DNA of 64,000 nucleotides from an uncultured Lachnospiraceae bacterium (GTDB lineage: Bacteria > Bacillota > Clostridia > Lachnospirales > Lachnospiraceae): assembly GCA_905235745.1 (NCBI GenBank), contig CAJOMN010000001.1:186001-250000 (forward strand). The letters run 5' to 3'. Below are positions 42,294 to 51,528 of this stretch, one piece after another (position 1 is the stretch's first letter; every line of letters starts with the position of its first letter). Under the pieces are notes generated by a model. It made no database searches and was not told where the DNA came from. It worked only from the letters and a program-made list of their open reading frames with translations. Both the position numbers and the translations under genes were made by a program.

Positions 42294-43501
42294 GTCTGCT
42301 CCGCAAATGAAGCCTCCAGCTTATCGATCATTTCATCAACATCCTGTTTTGATATGATAAGCGGAGGAAGAAAACGTATTACATTGCTGCCGGCAGTGAT
42401 CAGGACGAGACCGTTTGAAAGAGCGGCTTTTACGACATCCGCGGGCGACTTCTTATCCGTATCAAATACTATACCGCGCATCAGCCCGAGCCCGCGTTCC
42501 TGAAGGAGAAAATCATGTGACGCGACTACGTCCCGAAGCCTTTTCTCAAGGTAGGGAGCCACTTTTGCAGCATTTTCGATTATCCTGTCCTCTTCAAATA
42601 TCTCAAGTACGCTCTTTACGGCCGCACAGGAAAGCGGATTGCCTCCGAACGTCGTTCCGTGATCACCCGGGACAAGCGACGCCGCCGCGACCTTCTCATT
42701 GACAAGAAATGCTCCGACAGGAATACCGCCTCCGATCGCCTTGGCGCACGTCATAATGTCGGGCTTGACACCGTACTGCATGTAAGCGAACATGCTGCCG
42801 CTTCTCCCCATTCCGCACTGTATCTCATCGAGTATCAGGAGGATATCCCTGTCATCGCACAGTTTCCTGACCTTCGTGATAAAATCCCTGTCGGCGGGAT
42901 ATATTCCTCCCTCGCCCTGGACAGTCTCCATTATTATGGCGCATGTCCTGTCATTTACCAGCCTCTCGACACTTTCATAGTCGTTGAACCGCGCAAACCT
43001 GACATTTCCTATCATCGGCTCAAAAGGCTCGCGGTAATGGCTGTTCCCGGTCACGGAAAGCGCTCCGAACGTCCTGCCGTGGAACGAGTTCTCCATGGCA
43101 ATGATCTCATGGTCGCACTTGCGATCCTTCAGATATGCATATTTTCTGGCCGCCTTTACGGCACCCTCGACCGCTTCGGCTCCGCTGTTCACGAAGAAAA
43201 CCTTCGGAAGTGCTGCGGCAGCTGTCAGGGCAGCACTTGCCCCGGCAAGCGGTTCGCTGTAGTAGTAATTGGATGTATGCGTGATCTTCCGGATCTGCTC
43301 GCTCAGCGCCTCTTCGAATCTCTTGTTGCCGTAACCGAGGGCATATACAGCAATACCGGCGCAAAAATCAAGATACTCCTTTCCGTCGGTATCATACAGC
43401 CTTACCCCTTCTCCGTGATCGAATACGACCGGATAGCGGTTATATGTATGCAGCAGATGTTCTTCCGCTTCATCTATTATTGTTTTTGTATTCATATTCA
43501 T
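42287..43501 (-). CDS. argD: Acetylornithine aminotransferase
   Basis: A 404-residue PLP enzyme of arginine synthesis converting N-acetylglutamate semialdehyde to N-acetylornithine with glutamate. Motifs: [68 protein letters not shown], and PLP lysine in [16 protein letters not shown], then [16 protein letters not shown]. Overlaps argB by 4 nt and the solute-binding protein gene by 7 nt. Length and motifs are normal. Confidence 0.95.
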   Translation of the reverse strand: MNMNTKTIIDEAEEHLLHTYNRYPVVFDHGEGVRLYDTDGKEYLDFCAGIAVYALGYGNKRFEEALSEQIRKITHTSNYYYSEPLAGASAALTAAAALPKVFFVNSGAEAVEGAVKAARKYAYLKDRKCDHEIIAMENSFHGRTFGALSVTGNSHYREPFEPMIGNVRFARFNDYESVERLVNDRTCAIIMETVQGEGGIYPADRDFITKVRKLCDDRDILLILDEIQCGMGRSGSMFAYMQYGVKPDIMTCAKAIGGGIPVGAFLVNEKVAAASLVPGDHGTTFGGNPLSCAAVKSVLEIFEEDRIIENAAKVAPYLEKRLRDVVASHDFLLQERGLGLMRGIVFDTDKKSPADVVKAALSNGLVLITAGSNVIRFLPPLIISKQDVDEMIDKLEASFAEQTC

Positions 43502-44385
43502 AAGCTGTCATCATCCTTAAAAAACATTGTTCCGATACCCGTATCGGTAAATATCTCCAGCAGAAGGCTGTGCGGCCGTCTTCCGTCAAGAATATGCACA
43601 CGGTTCACTCCGCTTTTTATGGCGTCCGTGCAGTTGGCGATCTTCGGAAGCATACCGCCTCCGATATATCCTTTCGCTACAAGCTCATCGGCCTGTGAGA
43701 CGGTCAGTCTTGATATAAATGTCGCGGGATCATTCGGATCCTTGTAGACGCCCTCAATATCGGTCAGGAATGCAAGCTTATCGGCCTTCATCGCCTTGGC
43801 GATGGCGCATGCCGCATCATCTGCATTAATGTTATATGTGTTAAAATCCCTGTCAAGTCCAATCGGCGCGACTATCGGGAGAAAATCCTTCTCGAGCAGA
43901 TCGTCAAGTATCTTGGTATTTACGCTGCTGACTTCTCCTACAAGTCCTATGTCCTGCCCGTTGGCATACTTCTTTTCGACTGTGAGAAGGCCCCCGTCCT
44001 TGCCCGAGATGCCGACTGCCCTGACACCGAGCTCTCCAACCATAGTGACAAGTGATTTGTTGACCTTGCCCAGTACCATCTCGGCTATCTCCATCGTCTC
44101 CTCGTCGGTAACGCGAAGACCGCCCGCAAACTCACTCTTTTTACCGACCTTATCAAGCCATGCGGAAATATCCTTACCGCCTCCGTGAACGACGATCGGC
44201 TTGAATCCGACAAGCTTCAGAAGAGTGACATCCTTTATGACGTTTCTCTTAAGCTCTTCATCAGCCATCGCACTGCCGCCGTACTTGACGACAATGACTT
44301 TCCGGTTGAAGCGCTGTATGTACGGAAGCGCTTCTATCAGGACTTCCGCCTTATGAAGATATTTCTCTTTGTAGATTTCTTCCAT
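43498..44385 (-). CDS. argB: Acetylglutamate kinase
   Basis: A 295-residue enzyme phosphorylating N-acetylglutamate, the second arginine step and usual feedback target. Motifs: [14 protein letters not shown], the [16 protein letters not shown] segment, [19 protein letters not shown] (as FAGGLRV) and [29 protein letters not shown]. Extra N-terminal residues ahead of the kinase core ([13 protein letters not shown]) form the helix seen in arginine-sensitive hexameric enzymes, so feedback inhibition is likely. Between argJ (33 nt upstream) and argD (overlap). Confidence 0.95.
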   Translation of the reverse strand: MEEIYKEKYLHKAEVLIEALPYIQRFNRKVIVVKYGGSAMADEELKRNVIKDVTLLKLVGFKPIVVHGGGKDISAWLDKVGKKSEFAGGLRVTDEETMEIAEMVLGKVNKSLVTMVGELGVRAVGISGKDGGLLTVEKKYANGQDIGLVGEVSSVNTKILDDLLEKDFLPIVAPIGLDRDFNTYNINADDAACAIAKAMKADKLAFLTDIEGVYKDPNDPATFISRLTVSQADELVAKGYIGGGMLPKIANCTDAIKSGVNRVHILDGRRPHSLLLEIFTDTGIGTMFFKDDDSL

Positions 44386-44418
44386 ATTGAATAATGACCC
44401 TCCTATATGAACAGTTCC

Positions 44419-45666
44419 TCAGCTTCTGTAATCCGCGTTTATCTTAACATAGTCATACGACAGGTCGCATCCCCATGCGGTAGCCGTCTGATCGCCGGCG
44501 TTCATATCTATAACAACTGTTATTTCATCCTCGGACAGTATCTTCGTCGCCTCCTCCTCGGAATAATCGGCTTTCAGTCCGCTGTCAAACACGGTCACGC
44601 TTCCCGCGCGGCTCCTGTATCCTATGCTCACCTTATCCGGGTCAAAGCTTACGCCGCTGTATCCGATCGCGCACAGGAACCTTCCGAAATTGGAATCGTG
44701 TCCGTATATTGCGGCTTTACACAGGGACGAACCTACAACGGAGCGTGCGAGCTTCTTCGCGTTCTCCCTCGTATCCGCATTAACAACCATTGCTTCAAAA
44801 AGCGCAGTTGCACCCTCTCCGTCCTTCGCCATATGCCTTGCAAGATATTCGTCCACATAATGAAGGGCAGCGAGAAACGCGTCATAATCATCCCCTTCGC
44901 TTACTATCTTCGGATTACGGGCAAGTCCGTTTGCCATCACGATGTATGTATCGTTCGTTGACGTGTCTCCGTCCACCGTTATCATATTGAAAGTGTCCGG
45001 TATATCGCTCTTTACCGCTTTATCAAGCATTTCCTTCGAAATATCGCAGTCGGTGCATATATACGCGAGCATCGTGCACATATTCGGATGGATCATGCCG
45101 CTTCCCTTGCTCATGCCGCCTATCGTGACGACTGTCCCGCCGATGTTTACCCTGACCGCAACCTCCTTCGGCACGGTATCCGTCGTCATAATAGCCGACT
45201 CGGCATCTGCCGCGGCCTCCCTTGACGGGGAAAGTCTGCCGGCAAGATCGTCTATTCCCGCAACCATCCTGTCAATCGGAAGCTGTTCGCCGATAACGCC
45301 GGTCGATCCTACAAGGACGGATTCTTCCGGTATGCCGAGCGCCTTGGCGGCAGCCTTTGCGGTGTCTTCGCATATGCTCATGCCCGGCCGTCCGGTTGCT
45401 GCGTTTGCTATCCCCGAGTTGACAACGACCGCCTTCACATACGGCGAATCCTTCACGATCTTCATATCATACAGAACCGGGGCCGCCTTGACGGCATTTG
45501 ATGTAAACGCCGCGGCAACAACCGCATCGCTGTCGGAATAGATCATAGCCATGTCATTTCTTCCGGTATATTTAATACCCGCTGCAACGCCCGCTGCCTT
45601 ATATCCTTTTGCCGCCGTAACTCCGCCGTCGATCTGTTCGATCTTTATTTCGCTTTTACTCATCAT
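44419..45666 (-). CDS. argJ: Bifunctional ornithine acetyltransferase / N-acetylglutamate synthase
   Basis: A 415-residue enzyme that recycles the acetyl group from N-acetylornithine to glutamate. It self-cleaves before a conserved Thr, visible in the KGSGMIHPNMCTMLAYICTD region (MCTML). Other motifs: GVAAGIKYTGRNDMAMIYSD, GSTGVIGEQLPI, ITVDGDTSTNDTYIVMANG and the C-terminal region with GDQTATAWGCDLSYDYVKIN. It overlaps the upstream GNAT gene by 4 nt. Whether it also has the acetyl-CoA-dependent synthase activity cannot be told from sequence; the adjacent GNAT gene could supply that step. Confidence 0.95.
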   Translation of the reverse strand: MMSKSEIKIEQIDGGVTAAKGYKAAGVAAGIKYTGRNDMAMIYSDSDAVVAAAFTSNAVKAAPVLYDMKIVKDSPYVKAVVVNSGIANAATGRPGMSICEDTAKAAAKALGIPEESVLVGSTGVIGEQLPIDRMVAGIDDLAGRLSPSREAAADAESAIMTTDTVPKEVAVRVNIGGTVVTIGGMSKGSGMIHPNMCTMLAYICTDCDISKEMLDKAVKSDIPDTFNMITVDGDTSTNDTYIVMANGLARNPKIVSEGDDYDAFLAALHYVDEYLARHMAKDGEGATALFEAMVVNADTRENAKKLARSVVGSSLCKAAIYGHDSNFGRFLCAIGYSGVSFDPDKVSIGYRSRAGSVTVFDSGLKADYSEEEATKILSEDEITVVIDMNAGDQTATAWGCDLSYDYVKINADYRS

Positions 45667-46109
45667 CCGTTAAATCTCACTATATTCTCACTGTTTAACA
45701 CAAAATCATAATAATTAAGATCTTCCCGCTGCGTCCAGCCTATCGTCTTCCAGAAAGCGTTTCCTATATCATTCTTCGTAAACGCGATAAGGCTGACCTT
45801 GCTGATGCTCTCCGCCTTCAGGGCATTCATGCAGAAGACGACCATTGCCCTTCCGATACCCTCCCGTCTTCTGTCGGGATGCACGCACACATGATACAGG
45901 CAGCCTCTCCTGCCGTCGTGTCCGCACAATATCGCTCCGATTATCCGTCCGTCCTCTTCGGCGACAACGCTTGTGGTGGGATTGCGCCGCAGGAATCTTT
46001 CAACCCCTTCCTTCGAATCGTCTACCGACCTTATGGCAAACCCTTTTATGGTCATCCAGAGCGCATGTACGTTCTCATAGTCATCGACGTTCATCAATCT
46101 AATCCGCAT
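45663..46109 (-). CDS. GNAT-family N-acetyltransferase
   Basis: A 148-residue acetyltransferase. Acetyl-CoA loop: HVCVHPDRRREGIGRAMVV (R-R-x-G-I/G-x-A). The N-terminus (IRLMNVDDYENVHALWMTIK) and C-terminus (AFWKTIGWTQREDLNYYDF) fit the family. It is the first gene of the argJBD operon, so it may act on glutamate as an alternative ArgA, though most GNATs of this size acetylate other amines; the substrate is unresolved. Divergent from argG across a regulatory region. Confidence 0.85.
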   Translation of the reverse strand: MRIRLMNVDDYENVHALWMTIKGFAIRSVDDSKEGVERFLRRNPTTSVVAEEDGRIIGAILCGHDGRRGCLYHVCVHPDRRREGIGRAMVVFCMNALKAESISKVSLIAFTKNDIGNAFWKTIGWTQREDLNYYDFVLNSENIVRFNG

Positions 46110-46232
46110 AACAGGTCATTTCCTTCATATATTCTCTGCTCATCTGTTTCCATATAAACGGTTTCCAGATGATATTACAACAACCGCGGTAATAACACAA
46201 ATATGATTTTATGCATATCAGCCGCCGAAAAA

Positions 46233-46245
46233 TGTATATTATGCA
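46233..46245. promoter_or_regulatory. Putative ArgR operator 1
   Basis: TGTATATTATGCA: dyad TGNAT-N3-ATNCA, resembling arginine-repressor (ArgR/AhrC) boxes, which usually read TGNAT-N4-ATNCA. It lies in the 330-nt divergent region between the GNAT-argJBD operon and argG. Confidence 0.6.
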
Positions 46246-46253
46246 TTTATATG

Positions 46254-46266
46254 TGCATATTATTCA
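46254..46266. promoter_or_regulatory. Putative ArgR operator 2
   Basis: TGCATATTATTCA, the same dyad as 46233-46245, placed 21 bp from it start to start. That is the spacing of tandem ARG boxes bound by one hexamer. Together the two sites sit between the divergent promoters. Confidence 0.6.
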
Positions 46267-46342
46267 TTATTTCATTTTATCCATTTTTACATATATGTCA
46301 ACAAATTTTCGTGATTTTCCAGATTTTTATCAAAAAGCGCTA

Positions 46343-46371
46343 TTGCATTTTATGCACGGTTAATATATGAT
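46343..46371 (+). promoter_or_regulatory. argG promoter overlapping a third ArgR-like operator
   Basis: TTGCAT (46343-46348), a 17-nt spacer and TATGAT (46366-46371) form a good sigma-A promoter about 70 nt before argG. The palindrome TGCATTTTATGCA (46344-46356) covers the -35 hexamer, so a bound repressor would block polymerase. Rest of 46110-46439: A+T-rich, one further partial site (TGATTTTATGCA, 46204-46215), nothing else recognised. Confidence 0.68.
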
Positions 46372-46439
46372 GATATGGATTCAAACACGAAACGGGACTT
46401 ACGGGTCCTGCTGCAAATATTATCCCGGAGGATTGTGTA

Positions 46440-47660
46440 ATGAAAGAAAAGGTTATACTGGCATACTCGGGCGGGCTTGATACAACTGCTATCATCCCCT
46501 GGCTCAAGGAAAACTATGACTACGAAGTAATATGCTGCTGCGTTGACTGCGGTCAGGGTAACGAACTTGACGGACTGGAGGAGCGCGCGCTTGCAAGCGG
46601 CGCGTCGAAGCTCTACATCGAAGACGTTACCGATGAATTCTGCGACGAGTACATTGTTCCGTGCGTACAGGGCTGTGCGGTATACGAGAACAAATATCTT
46701 CTCGGAACATCAATGGCAAGACCGGTCATCGCGAAGCGTCTTGTCGGGATCGCGCGCAAGGAAGGCGCGTCGGCGATATGCCACGGCGCAACCGGCAAAG
46801 GCAACGACCAGATAAGGTTTGAACTGGCGATCAAGGCGCTTGCACCCGACCTTAGGATAATCGCCGCATGGCGCGACGACAAATGGACGATGGATTCGAG
46901 AGAATCCGAGATCAAATACTGCAACGACCACGGTATCAATCTTCCGTTCTCCGCGGATAACAGCTACAGCCGCGACAGGAACCTCTGGCACATCAGCCAT
47001 GAGGGGCTCGAGCTTGAAGATCCCGCAAACGAGCCGGATTACAACCATCTTCTTGTTCTCGGAACGACACCCGAGAAAGCTCCCGATGAGGGTGAATACG
47101 TTACCATGACCTTTAAGGCCGGAGTTCCGACAAGCATCAACGGCAAAGAGATGAAAGTGTCGGATATCATCCGTGAGCTTAACAGGCTCGGCGGCAAGCA
47201 CGGCATCGGGATAATCGACATCGTCGAAAACCGTGTGGTAGGCATGAAATCCCGCGGCGTATACGAAACACCCGGCGGAACCATCCTCATGGAAGCCCAC
47301 CAGCAGCTCGAAGAGCTCATCCTTGACCGCGATACATATGCTCTCAAGAAGGATATGGGAAACCGTCTCGCACAGATAGTATACGAAGGAAAGTGGTTCA
47401 CTCCGCTTCGCGAAGCTGTCTGCGCATTCATCGAAAGCACCCAGAAATATGTGACCGGTGAAGTCAAATTTAAGCTTTACAAGGGAAATATCATCAAGGC
47501 GGGAACGACCTCACCGTATTCACTCTATAACGAAAGCATCGCAAGCTTCAAGACAGGCGACCTTTACGACCACCACGATGCGACCGGATTTATCAACCTG
47601 TTCGGACTGTCATGCAAGGTCCGCGCAATGAAGATGCAGGAAGCCTCTAAACAGAACTGA
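46440..47660 (+). CDS. argG: Argininosuccinate synthase
   Basis: A 406-residue ATP-dependent enzyme joining citrulline and aspartate. P-loop-type motif ILAYSGGLDTTAIIPWL at the N-terminus, then CCCVDCGQGNELDGLEERAL, the ICHGATGKGNDQIRFELAI signature and RDRNLWHISHEGLELEDPAN. GGAGG is well placed before ATG 46440. Normal length. It stands alone from the argJBD operon but shares its regulatory region; argH is not in this window. Confidence 0.96.
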   Translation: MKEKVILAYSGGLDTTAIIPWLKENYDYEVICCCVDCGQGNELDGLEERALASGASKLYIEDVTDEFCDEYIVPCVQGCAVYENKYLLGTSMARPVIAKRLVGIARKEGASAICHGATGKGNDQIRFELAIKALAPDLRIIAAWRDDKWTMDSRESEIKYCNDHGINLPFSADNSYSRDRNLWHISHEGLELEDPANEPDYNHLLVLGTTPEKAPDEGEYVTMTFKAGVPTSINGKEMKVSDIIRELNRLGGKHGIGIIDIVENRVVGMKSRGVYETPGGTILMEAHQQLEELILDRDTYALKKDMGNRLAQIVYEGKWFTPLREAVCAFIESTQKYVTGEVKFKLYKGNIIKAGTTSPYSLYNESIASFKTGDLYDHHDATGFINLFGLSCKVRAMKMQEASKQN

Positions 47661-47664
47661 CTAC

Positions 47665-47961
47665 ATGAACGTTATATCATACATCGCAATTTATCTTGCG
47701 GCGATCAACCTTGCCGGTTTTCTGGCTTTCGGTATTGACAAGAGCAGAGCCCGGCGCAACAGGTGGCGCATACCCGAGGCAACCCTTTTTCTGTTCGCCA
47801 TATCCGGCGGCAGCATAGGGTGCCTTCTGGGAATGCGCGTATTCCGGCATAAAACGCAGAAGATCAAATTCTATGCCGGGATTCCCGCCATCCTGATCAT
47901 CCAGTTACTGATAGTCATATATCTCATCTTCCTCTCTCCGCTGTCTTTCAGGATATTGTAA
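47665..47961 (+). CDS. DUF1294 membrane protein
   Basis: A 98-residue protein with two to three membrane helices and the DUF1294 signature: FGIDKSRARRNRWRIPEATL followed by GGSIGCLLGMRVFRHKTQKI. Function is unknown in this family. It starts 4 nt after the argG stop and is probably co-transcribed. It ends 26 nt before the convergent lipase-like gene. Confidence 0.88.
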   Translation: MNVISYIAIYLAAINLAGFLAFGIDKSRARRNRWRIPEATLFLFAISGGSIGCLLGMRVFRHKTQKIKFYAGIPAILIIQLLIVIYLIFLSPLSFRIL

Positions 47962-47987
47962 TTCCATTCCCGATACGGCGTCTGATA

Positions 47988-49298
47988 TCATAAGACCGCT
48001 ATACTTGCAGCCTCCGTTTCGCACATCTCATACATTCCGAGTATTCTTGAGACCGTCCCCGAATATGTGTCAATCACCTTTTCCAGCCGCAGGATATCAT
48101 CGCAGATGCTGTCTAATCTGTGTTCCGCACATATCTTTGATGATATCGTATATGCAAGGCTCCTTCTGACCGAATCGATCCGGCAGGCTGTCTGATCCAT
48201 GGCAGACACCTGATCCGACAATGTCCTGACCGCGCTTTTGCAGGCGTCAATATCGATCCCGGCATATCTTGCCGCGATCCTCTGCTCCGCGATCGGAACG
48301 CTTGCCGCAGCAGTTACGGTCTTAATGAATTCTCCGGCACATACACCGAGAAGCGGCGCCGCCACATCAGTCATCATCCGGTCGGAGGGAGTGCAGAGCA
48401 TGCCCGATATCGTGCTTCCCGCCGCACGGGCAAGCTTTTCCTTCTCCCTTATATCAAGCGGCTCCAGTTTATCGCACATCCTATCCGTAAAGGCGTCAAG
48501 TATCGCTGATACCGCGCCTCTTTGCCTTATGCTCGCAAAGTTCCCGTACCGGTCAAATGTGTTTTCGGTAAGGAGTGTCACCGAAGAATGCGCTGCCTTC
48601 GCGGACGGTTCATTCTCAACGTATATGCATGTGCCCGCGATCCCGGTCAGAAGTATATTCACAAAATCATTATATGCGGATACCGATTTGATCCTGGGTG
48701 CGGCGGCAGCGATAGCTTCGCTGTTTTCGGCAATAAAATCATCCCCGAAGCCCTGACCGTCGAATGATACGCACGAGCTGATCATTTCCCGGTTCTTCAC
48801 GGTCACGTACTGCGCCATATTGCCGCCTTTGGAATGTCCCGTAACGACTATGCCGTCATATATACCGCACTCGTATTTAACAAAATCATCCGCAACCTTC
48901 TGTATCCTCGTATCTTCAACATACGCTCCTTCAAAGTTATCACTCCATGCTTCCGGAGTCCCTCCGGTCCCGCGAAATACGACGACCGGCTTCTTATCCT
49001 TCGGATCCGTATAGCATATCGCCCTGACATCCGCTTCCTCAAGCCTGCGGCTTGCCGAAAGCTCCCCGAACTGCGGATTTTCCTGTATTCTCTTATCCAT
49101 TTCCCCGAAGACTGCCGCCACCTCCTGCGTACTCATGCCACCGCCCGCGGCGGCAGCATATACGCTTCTTTCGGTAAATCCTCCGTCCGCTTCCCTGTAC
49201 GAATCTATGATCTTTCCGATAGGTTCGTCCGAAAGGCATGCCGGAATATACGCAAAATTAGAAAGCAGCAGGAGTTCCTGTTCAGTATAGTTTCCCAT
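47988..49298 (-). CDS. Mbeg1-like (DUF2974) alpha/beta hydrolase; candidate type VII effector
   Basis: A 436-residue protein. N-terminal half: alpha/beta-hydrolase with VVVFRGTGGTPEAWSDNF (oxyanion-hole region) and nucleophile elbow GIVVTGHSKGGNMAQYV; DUF2974 family, often annotated lipase or Mbeg1-like. The last 170 residues are helical with no signal peptide (IDACKSAVRTLSDQVSAMDQ ... RLDSICDDILRLEKVIDTYS) and end in YEMCE, a YxxxE motif like that of type VII substrates. It overlaps the vWA-FHA gene by one base (TAATG) and is the last gene of the secretion operon. A secreted lipase/esterase effector is the simplest reading; a cytosolic role is possible. Confidence 0.8.
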   Translation of the reverse strand: MGNYTEQELLLLSNFAYIPACLSDEPIGKIIDSYREADGGFTERSVYAAAAGGGMSTQEVAAVFGEMDKRIQENPQFGELSASRRLEEADVRAICYTDPKDKKPVVVFRGTGGTPEAWSDNFEGAYVEDTRIQKVADDFVKYECGIYDGIVVTGHSKGGNMAQYVTVKNREMISSCVSFDGQGFGDDFIAENSEAIAAAAPRIKSVSAYNDFVNILLTGIAGTCIYVENEPSAKAAHSSVTLLTENTFDRYGNFASIRQRGAVSAILDAFTDRMCDKLEPLDIREKEKLARAAGSTISGMLCTPSDRMMTDVAAPLLGVCAGEFIKTVTAAASVPIAEQRIAARYAGIDIDACKSAVRTLSDQVSAMDQTACRIDSVRRSLAYTISSKICAEHRLDSICDDILRLEKVIDTYSGTVSRILGMYEMCETEAASIAVL

Positions 49299-50578
49299 TA
49301 TTCAATCTCCACGGCATATGTTCTCGCTCCGAGCGAAATGCTGTCCGAATCCCGAAGCAGCGAGGTACTTATCCGCTTACCGTTTACCTTTGTTCCGTTT
49401 GAAGACTCAAGATCGCGCACATAGACTTCGCCTCCTTCTTCATACAGTTCGCAGTGGCGCTTGGAAAGCGCATCATCTCCTGTAATGTTGATATCACAGC
49501 CTCCCCTTCCGACACTCATGCGTCCTGCCAGCGCTATCCGGTATGTCCTCGCGCTGTCGCAGTCGGTCAGTGTTACGATACGGGTATTGTCTCCGAGCAG
49601 CCGCGTTCCGCGGTCATCATCAAGCATTACCGTCTCACTTGTATCATTTCCCATGCATTTCAGATCGTAATCCTCGAAATAATCATCCTCATCGGGAACG
49701 AAAGGCTCTCTTGCCGTGTATTCCTTTCTTCTTACCTTCATTATGACAAAGCCGCCGACAATGCCGACTATAAGGCCTGCCGCTATCAGTACGGCAGCAA
49801 GTACGAGGGCGCCGGTGCTCTCCATAAACCCCGGGGTCTCGTCATATTCATATATTACATCCGCCGAAAGGTCTTCACCCGCATACTCCATTTCCTCTTC
49901 GGTCTTCTCGAATACTTCCTCCGTTTCGTTATCCGTATCCGTTTCATCTGCCGCTTCATCCGCCGCATCCTCTTCCTCATACTCTTCCTCGTATTTCTTC
50001 CAGTGGGAAAGCGCATACTCATCCATAGCCGAGAAGATCATTTCGGTAAGCTGCCTGTCGACCTCCGCATCCGAACCCTTAAAGTCCGTCTCAAACAGTT
50101 TTCCGCCGCTCGTGGTGGCGATCGCGGACAGGCTCTTGCGCTCGGACGCGTTGTTTTCCTGATCGAGCATGACAACATAGACCGGATATTCCGAGTTTTC
50201 GAGCAGGTAATACAGCTCCTCTTTCTCATGTCCGGTTGCCGCTCCCTCAAGCCCGTCCGTAAAGACCAGAATGTCCCTGCAGGCAAAATCAGCCTCTTTC
50301 CATCTTATGACCACCTCCGAGAGCGTGTCGCACAGATTGGAATCCTTCGCGGAAAACTCAAGCTTATCGATCTCGCATACAAGATCGTTTACATTGTCCG
50401 TATATTCCTCGCCGGATACGATATCGTGCCCGTAAGTATTAAAACAGAACGTCCTGTCATCCTGTTTATGATAAAAAAGGTACTTGAGCGTGGTCTTTAC
50501 TATCTTTTGGTTGACATCACTGACTGTTGCGTCATTATCGACAAGCACAAGCGTCTGTCCGCACACATGGATACTCAA
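49298..50578 (-). CDS. vWA domain, membrane helix and FHA domain protein
   Basis: A 426-residue protein starting at TTG 50578, with GGAGG seven bases upstream; no alternative start exists before the domain. vWA-like domain at about 1-190 (TLVLVDNDATVSDVNQKIV, RDILVFTDGLEGA); its MIDAS DxSxS is altered to DNDAT. A very acidic linker is followed by a membrane helix (ALVLAAVLIAAGLIVGIVGG), and a cytosolic FHA domain at about 340-426 (MSVGRGGCDINI, SKRHCELY, SSNGTKVNG) has intact phosphothreonine-binding residues. It sits in the type VII operon and may link kinase signalling to the apparatus, replacing missing subunits; role inferred. Confidence 0.8.
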   Translation of the reverse strand: MSIHVCGQTLVLVDNDATVSDVNQKIVKTTLKYLFYHKQDDRTFCFNTYGHDIVSGEEYTDNVNDLVCEIDKLEFSAKDSNLCDTLSEVVIRWKEADFACRDILVFTDGLEGAATGHEKEELYYLLENSEYPVYVVMLDQENNASERKSLSAIATTSGGKLFETDFKGSDAEVDRQLTEMIFSAMDEYALSHWKKYEEEYEEEDAADEAADETDTDNETEEVFEKTEEEMEYAGEDLSADVIYEYDETPGFMESTGALVLAAVLIAAGLIVGIVGGFVIMKVRRKEYTAREPFVPDEDDYFEDYDLKCMGNDTSETVMLDDDRGTRLLGDNTRIVTLTDCDSARTYRIALAGRMSVGRGGCDINITGDDALSKRHCELYEEGGEVYVRDLESSNGTKVNGKRISTSLLRDSDSISLGARTYAVEIE

Positions 50579-50889
50579 ATTACCGCCTCCGTAACAAGAT
50601 TGGCGGAAAGATCCCTGCTGTCAGCCTCTGCCTGCATGTATTCGTTCGCGATCTCCGTCAGCGAGTCCGAATGCTTCCTGATAAGCGCATAGAGCTTATT
50701 CATGTCATCGGAGAGCGCCGCGAACCTGTTGGCAAATCCGGTTGCCGCCTCGCCCTGCCATACGGGCTTTAACCCGTCAACGATAGCTATCATCTCCTCC
50801 GTAAGACTCCTTACATTAGCCTCGGTATTCTGAAAATCACCCGCCGCCTCGATCAGCTTTTCGGGCGTAACTTTAAGCATTGTATTCAT
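50575..50889 (-). CDS. WXG100-family protein 1
   Basis: A 104-residue helical hairpin protein with WxG as VWQGEAATGFANRF mid-chain and a C-terminal YMQAE, fitting the YxxxD/E export motif. ATG 50889 follows GGGAGGG. Likely a small substrate or partner of the EssC-type translocase. The start of the vWA-FHA gene overlaps its end. WXG100 proteins are exported as dimers; a hetero- or homodimer with the next product is possible. Confidence 0.88.
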   Translation of the reverse strand: MNTMLKVTPEKLIEAAGDFQNTEANVRSLTEEMIAIVDGLKPVWQGEAATGFANRFAALSDDMNKLYALIRKHSDSLTEIANEYMQAEADSRDLSANLVTEAVI

Positions 50890-51176
50890 CACATAACCCT
50901 CCCAAGATTCTTTTCTTCCGCAAGATCGTACCGTGAAGCGATGGATTCTATCGCGTTCAGATAACGTATTATCGTATCCGCAAACGTATCCATCTGCCCG
51001 GAACTTCTCATGAACTCACCGTGAAACTTTTCATTTGCCTCTCCTTCCCACATTGACTTGAGCGCCGCCTCCTTGGAGCACAGATTCTCCTTTTCCTGTC
51101 TGAACCTTTGCACGAGACTTAAAAGCTCCTCCTTTTTTGCCCGCAGCTGTCTGCTGTCCACCTGATAGAATGACAT
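50889..51176 (-). CDS. WXG100-family protein 2
   Basis: A 95-residue helical hairpin with SMWEGEANEKFHGEF in the turn and YDLAE near the C-terminus (YxxxE). Adjacent to and overlapping the WXG100-1 start, so coupled. Size and motif are classical for ESAT-6-like proteins. It is preceded by a 46-nt gap from WXG100-like protein 3. Confidence 0.88.
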   Translation of the reverse strand: MSFYQVDSRQLRAKKEELLSLVQRFRQEKENLCSKEAALKSMWEGEANEKFHGEFMRSSGQMDTFADTIIRYLNAIESIASRYDLAEEKNLGRVM

Positions 51177-51222
51177 GTGTTATTCAACTCCTTTCTGTTT
51201 ACATAACTATCGACCAGTAGGG

Positions 51223-51528
51223 TCAATATATCATATTTATGGCTGATTTTTCAGCCCGGTACACTATATTTGCAGTTGTTCTGATGCTCCTGGCCGTATC
51301 GACCAAATCCTCTGCAGTCCTGTAAATATCGGCTGTCGTATTCCTCCCGGCAAGCTCTATTGACTCACCTGCTTCACCCCTCCAGTTATTCTTCAGGACG
51401 AGAAGCGCGGACTCGACTCCGCTGTTGGCGATCCGGCTCAGATTATCCGCCAGACGGTCAAGCTCTCTTGCCTGTTCCATTGCCCGAAGAAAATCCATCT
51501 CGATCTCATACTTTGTTCTTTCTTTCAT
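51223..51528 (-). CDS. WXG100-like protein 3
   Basis: A 101-residue helical protein with turn NNWRGEAGESIELAG in WXG100 position. Unlike its neighbours it has no YxxxD/E near the C-terminus (ends NIVYRAEKSAINMIY), so it may be a partner rather than the signal-bearing subunit. Its start lies inside the end of the preceding gene (23-nt overlap). Confidence 0.75.
   Translation of the reverse strand: MKERTKYEIEMDFLRAMEQARELDRLADNLSRIANSGVESALLVLKNNWRGEAGESIELAGRNTTADIYRTAEDLVDTARSIRTTANIVYRAEKSAINMIY

Noticed and set aside
49454-50692. 412-codon plus-strand frame antisense to the vWA-FHA gene
   Set aside because: Antisense to a gene with intact FHA motifs; no ribosome-binding site or recognisable domain.
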